Positions 60,916-64,000 of a stretch of DNA of 64,000 bases are shown here, piece after piece (position 1 is the stretch's first letter; each line of letters starts with the position of its first letter). Both the position numbers and the translations under genes were made by a program. The notes under the pieces were generated by a model. The model was not told the origin of the DNA and ran no database searches. It saw only the letters and a program-made list of their open reading frames with translations. Source of the DNA: Cytobacillus solani (GTDB taxonomy: Bacteria > Bacillota > Bacilli > Bacillales > Cytobacillaceae); contig NZ_LJIX01000006.1 in the NCBI RefSeq assembly GCF_001420595.1, positions 2,279,058-2,343,057 on the forward strand, read 5' to 3'.

Positions 60916-63139
60916 ATTTTGCTTCACCTCCCTGTTTCGGCAGCCTAATGCGCACAATCGTTCCACGTTCAGCTTCTGAATCAATTTCGATGTCTCCTCC
61001 AAATTGGGCGATTTGACTGCTGATCGTGACAAGTCCGAATCCTTGAGAATCGGACCGAATCCCGCTCACATTTGCTGGATCGAATCCAATGCCGTTATCG
61101 ATAATTTGTCCGTAGAACGCATCATCCATCTCCCATAACCGAATCTCTAGCTTCTGTGCCCTCGCATGCTTGACCGTATTATTAGCAAGTTCACGCACAA
61201 TGCGAAATAGCGTCATCTTGTATAACGAAGGCAACGTAACGGGCAGTTTGTTTTCCAATTTGATAGCAGGGCCTCCATTCTCCTTAACTGTGCGTGCGAG
61301 CCAGAGCAGCGCTGCATCTAGCCCTGCCTGATCGATGATGTGCGGGTATAAATGATCACACAGCATTCGGATATCGCGTTGCGTATCATACAAACATTTC
61401 AACCAGACGGCAGTCAACTGCTTGTCACTTTGTTCGGTATCGTGTAATTCTTCTAAATCGCGTGCAAGAAAGATTAGGTTCTGCAAAACATGATCATGCA
61501 AGTAATATGACATTCGAACCCGCTCTGCCTGCTGTGCCTCAAGCATTTTGAATTCCGTGGTTTCCTTTGGTAACCCACTTTTCGCTTCTCGTAAATCGTC
61601 GAGTAGGGCAGCACCCATTAGTAGACGGACGGTTTCCAGCCTTACTTTGTCGATTAAGCCGAGCTCTTCTGGTGTAAAGGATGTATTATTCTTTTTTGAA
61701 CCAAGTCCCAAATAGCCAATGACCATTCCGTCTGGCTGCACAAGATCCATCACTTGTGCAAAAACACTCAGGTCGGATTGACGGAAATGGGTTAACTCCC
61801 GCATCTCGACAAATGGCCCTGTTCCATAGAAAATTGGTTCACTTCCCCGCTTCCAAGCGAAGCAAAGTCCCTCAATGTCTGTCACACTATGGACAAGCTC
61901 TGTTGGCATTCGTAGTAGATCACGGCTATTTCGATGCTCGGCGAACCTTATCGACATCTCCAAGCGCTGTCGTTCCAGACGATTTTCCCGTTTCTCCCGC
62001 TGCCGTTTGAAGTTATCAAGGCCGATTCGATGCAGCCATGTCAGGCCAACGAACGCGCCACACAATGTAAGTGTTAGCAAAGATGCACTAGAACGGATAA
62101 GAGCCGCAATCAGGATTGTCGCAAGCCCAACATACAAACCATGAATAACTAAACTGGGAAGATAGAAGCGGATGTCGAGCAGCTTTTGTCTAGTCCACAG
62201 CCATAGTATGGAAGCAGGAAGGATAACGAGACCGGCCAATGTCATATCTGGCAACGCTATGTATTCCCCCCATAGCAGGTCGGGGAGTGCATACAGAAAC
62301 AGGTAGGGCATCAGGCCAAATGTCAACGCGGTAACAAATGTCAGCAACCGGTTTTTTTCAGCTCGATCCATCCCGCGCCAATATACGATAGCAATTACTA
62401 ATATGGCAAGTAATGTACCAATCAGAGCTGCATTAAGAGCGCTTCGGGTCCACCCTGGGATGTCCCCCAGCGAGAAAACCAGTAAAGCGTATACGGCGAA
62501 TAAGGAAGCCAATACCCTGTAGGCAGCCATCACTAAACCAATCCACCCTGGGACCGTACGAAACACGAAGGCAACGAAGAAGGCAAACAGCAGGTAAGGC
62601 AACCAACTTGCAACGACAGGCAACATCAGTCCAGTTAGCACCATCTCTGTCGAATAGACCGATAGCAGCGTCGCCGCCATGAATACGTTTAATGCATAAA
62701 AGCGGCGCACCATATAGGACTCAGGCTTGTTCCGATAAGCAGCCAGTCCGATAACGAGTAGCGACAGTTCCGCGCAGGCTGCAAACAAACTCTTATACAA
62801 ATCTGGCATTCCTGCGTCGATGCTCAATTCGAAGCGACTCAAACCCTCACGCTCAAATTCAAGTGCCCCCAATCGCTTCAAATAAGCACGATCACCGAGC
62901 TTCATCACTTCTGGTTTTTGGCCGTCAACTGACAGAAGTCTGTCACCGATATGGACGTTCTCTCTCGCTTTACCGGCCGGATCGATGGATGTAACGACCC
63001 AGGTGCCCCCATCTTCGCGGAACATTAAACCAGTATATGGGTTTTTTAATGTGATGGCATGAATATAGACCGCAACAAGCAGGAATAACAAGGCTGAGCT
63101 GTATACTGCCAAATTATATTTGTGTGCAATTTCCGGCAA
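60881..63139 (-). CDS. ComP-like sensor histidine kinase with extracytoplasmic PDZ domain
   Basis: A 752-residue kinase. After one membrane segment (about 10-30) comes a PDZ-like domain (VTSIDPAGKARENVHIGDRL, LSVDGQKPE), then about 9 membrane helices up to about residue 370. The HisKA_3 H-box reads MSYYLHDHVLQNLIFLARDL, and the HATPase has ELANNTVKHARAQKL, DNGIGFDP and GFGLVTI. This layout matches ComP of the ComX quorum system. A TTG start follows AGAGGTG. No comX or comQ gene lies in the window. Confidence 0.88.
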   Translation of the reverse strand: MPEIAHKYNLAVYSSALLFLLVAVYIHAITLKNPYTGLMFREDGGTWVVTSIDPAGKARENVHIGDRLLSVDGQKPEVMKLGDRAYLKRLGALEFEREGLSRFELSIDAGMPDLYKSLFAACAELSLLVIGLAAYRNKPESYMVRRFYALNVFMAATLLSVYSTEMVLTGLMLPVVASWLPYLLFAFFVAFVFRTVPGWIGLVMAAYRVLASLFAVYALLVFSLGDIPGWTRSALNAALIGTLLAILVIAIVYWRGMDRAEKNRLLTFVTALTFGLMPYLFLYALPDLLWGEYIALPDMTLAGLVILPASILWLWTRQKLLDIRFYLPSLVIHGLYVGLATILIAALIRSSASLLTLTLCGAFVGLTWLHRIGLDNFKRQREKRENRLERQRLEMSIRFAEHRNSRDLLRMPTELVHSVTDIEGLCFAWKRGSEPIFYGTGPFVEMRELTHFRQSDLSVFAQVMDLVQPDGMVIGYLGLGSKKNNTSFTPEELGLIDKVRLETVRLLMGAALLDDLREAKSGLPKETTEFKMLEAQQAERVRMSYYLHDHVLQNLIFLARDLEELHDTEQSDKQLTAVWLKCLYDTQRDIRMLCDHLYPHIIDQAGLDAALLWLARTVKENGGPAIKLENKLPVTLPSLYKMTLFRIVRELANNTVKHARAQKLEIRLWEMDDAFYGQIIDNGIGFDPANVSGIRSDSQGFGLVTISSQIAQFGGDIEIDSEAERGTIVRIRLPKQGGEAKYGATNQGVITR

Positions 63140-63222
63140 ATTGCATCACCTCTCTTCGAATGTAATACTCTAAAAAATCAATAAGTCGCTCATAAAAGCT
63201 AAGGTACATAACAAACTAGGGC

Positions 63223-63993
63223 TTATCGCACACCAACCAAATACATATTAATCATTCCCCATAAAAAATTGACGAACAGATGCAGCAAGATAGCCCCATA
63301 AATATTTTTCCGCAACTTGACTAAGATTTCTTCCGGGATAATTACAGCTAACGGAACGTACGCCCAGTTGATTGGTGCTTGCCACATATGATAGAACTGA
63401 AAAATAATCGCAATCCATAGCCAGTCAAGTTTGAGGCGTCCAACCTTACGGAGTAAATAGCCTCGAAAATAAATTTCCTCGCCAATAAAGTTGCCAATTA
63501 GGCCAATTAGCAACAACAGCAAGGGAAAGTTCGGGTCGTAATACCCTTGATAAAAAACATGCCATTCCCCCATATGGAAAGCTGGGAATCCATTCAACCA
63601 TTCAAACAACGGAGGATAGACGTATTTTACATAAGGCAACGCTAAAAACGTGAATAGAATTGTCAAAATCGGAAAGATGAGCAGCAGCCCTTTCAAATCA
63701 AGTCTGGCAAAACCTAAGTATACGAACGATTCCTTGAATGAGAGTCCGTCCTTATAACGCAGCATCAGGAAAGGAACAAGCATATGCCAGCCAGCGCTCA
63801 TTAGGACGAGAACATATAACTGCACATAGTGAGCTGATAAGCCGGTCCATGCCATCATCAACTCTCGAAGCGGATAGATGAACAAATATGCAATCAGACC
63901 GGGTAACAAGCCAAGAAACAAGTAGAAGGAGATTTCTTTCTTTGTCTTGGCTTCAAACTTACGCACAAAACCGACATAGTTCGGATCGGACAA
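63223..63993 (-). CDS. CPBP-family intramembrane metalloprotease (5' end near window edge)
   Basis: A membrane protein of at least 256 residues with about eight hydrophobic segments. The CPBP motifs are GEEIYFRGYLLRK (catalytic Glu pair with Arg), FQFYHMWQ (His) and a late HLFVNFLWG. Such proteins process prenylated or peptide substrates, for example in peptide pheromone or bacteriocin maturation. The start is not certain: TTG 63993 is the first visible codon and the ribosome site would be outside the window. It lies 83 bases before the ComP-like gene, so it may act on that system. Confidence 0.85.
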   Translation of the reverse strand: MSDPNYVGFVRKFEAKTKKEISFYLFLGLLPGLIAYLFIYPLRELMMAWTGLSAHYVQLYVLVLMSAGWHMLVPFLMLRYKDGLSFKESFVYLGFARLDLKGLLLIFPILTILFTFLALPYVKYVYPPLFEWLNGFPAFHMGEWHVFYQGYYDPNFPLLLLLIGLIGNFIGEEIYFRGYLLRKVGRLKLDWLWIAIIFQFYHMWQAPINWAYVPLAVIIPEEILVKLRKNIYGAILLHLFVNFLWGMINMYLVGVR

Positions 63994-64000
63994 GTTGAAA

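Noticed and set aside
61756-62144. Two + strand frames inside the ComP-like kinase gene
   Set aside because: Antisense shadows in GC-richer coding DNA with no ribosome site.

Overview
The window looks like chromosomal DNA from a low-GC, endospore-forming Bacillus-type firmicute. It is AT-rich, has strong AGGAGG-type ribosome binding sites with many TTG and GTG starts, and carries a SpoIIP-type autolysin, a SleB-type hydrolase, a staygreen-family protein, YdhK and DUF4822 lipoproteins, and a cold-shock protein. I cannot name the species from sequence alone.

Region 1 (1-25 kb, mostly + strand) is accessory chromosome. It starts with the edge of an IS1182-type insertion sequence. It then holds a Na+/amino-acid symporter, a LysR regulator divergent from a frameshifted ankyrin lipoprotein and two tandem amidohydrolases, a two-repeat DUF4822 lipoprotein, a histidine kinase/response regulator pair, glutathione peroxidase, a LysM/SleB hydrolase, a CcdA-like membrane protein, a beta-propeller lipoprotein with a His-rich insert, YdhK, SpoIIP, and an M48 protease fused to ankyrin repeats. 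Between these genes lie many decayed fragments: an IS3 transposase, a HAD hydrolase, a XerS vestige, lgt, a DUF5694-like piece and a DUF2971-like piece.

Region 2 (25-43 kb, mostly - strand) has a group of TGTATACA repeats like a transposon end, a cold-shock gene, a GC-richer PLP decarboxylase gene, an MFS exporter with its winged-helix regulator, and a catabolic cluster. The cluster comprises an M20 amidohydrolase, diaminopropionate ammonia-lyase, RidA and an N-carbamoyl amino acid hydrolase, divergent from an AraC regulator. The region also has a broken HAD gene, a BNR-type membrane protein and a frameshifted IS110 element whose upstream noncoding DNA may encode a bridge RNA. A structured, dispersed intergenic repeat occurs about a dozen times between 25 and 50 kb.

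Region 3 (43-55 kb, - strand) is an arsenic island. arsR-arsB-arsC-arsD-arsA is followed by a dual-specificity phosphatase and a HesB-like protein. A second block holds arsN1-like, arsM, a MarR-type regulator with two Cys-Cys pairs, arsO, a second flavoprotein with a Cys-rich tail, and a 65-residue protein. Together these would cover arsenate reduction, arsenite export, methylation, organoarsenical oxidation and acetylation of arsinothricin. A 13-bp dyad TTGYAANTTRCAA lies before arsN, arsM and arsO, and ATAA-N8-TTAT dyads lie before arsR and arsD. An exact 23-bp direct repeat brackets the island.

Region 4 (55-64 kb, - strand) has an acetyltransferase, a large membrane-anchored alpha/beta hydrolase next to an OmpR-type two-component system, then a visibly GC-richer block with a ComP-like PDZ histidine kinase, a LuxR-type response regulator and a CPBP protease. 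No rRNA, tRNA or CRISPR array was found.
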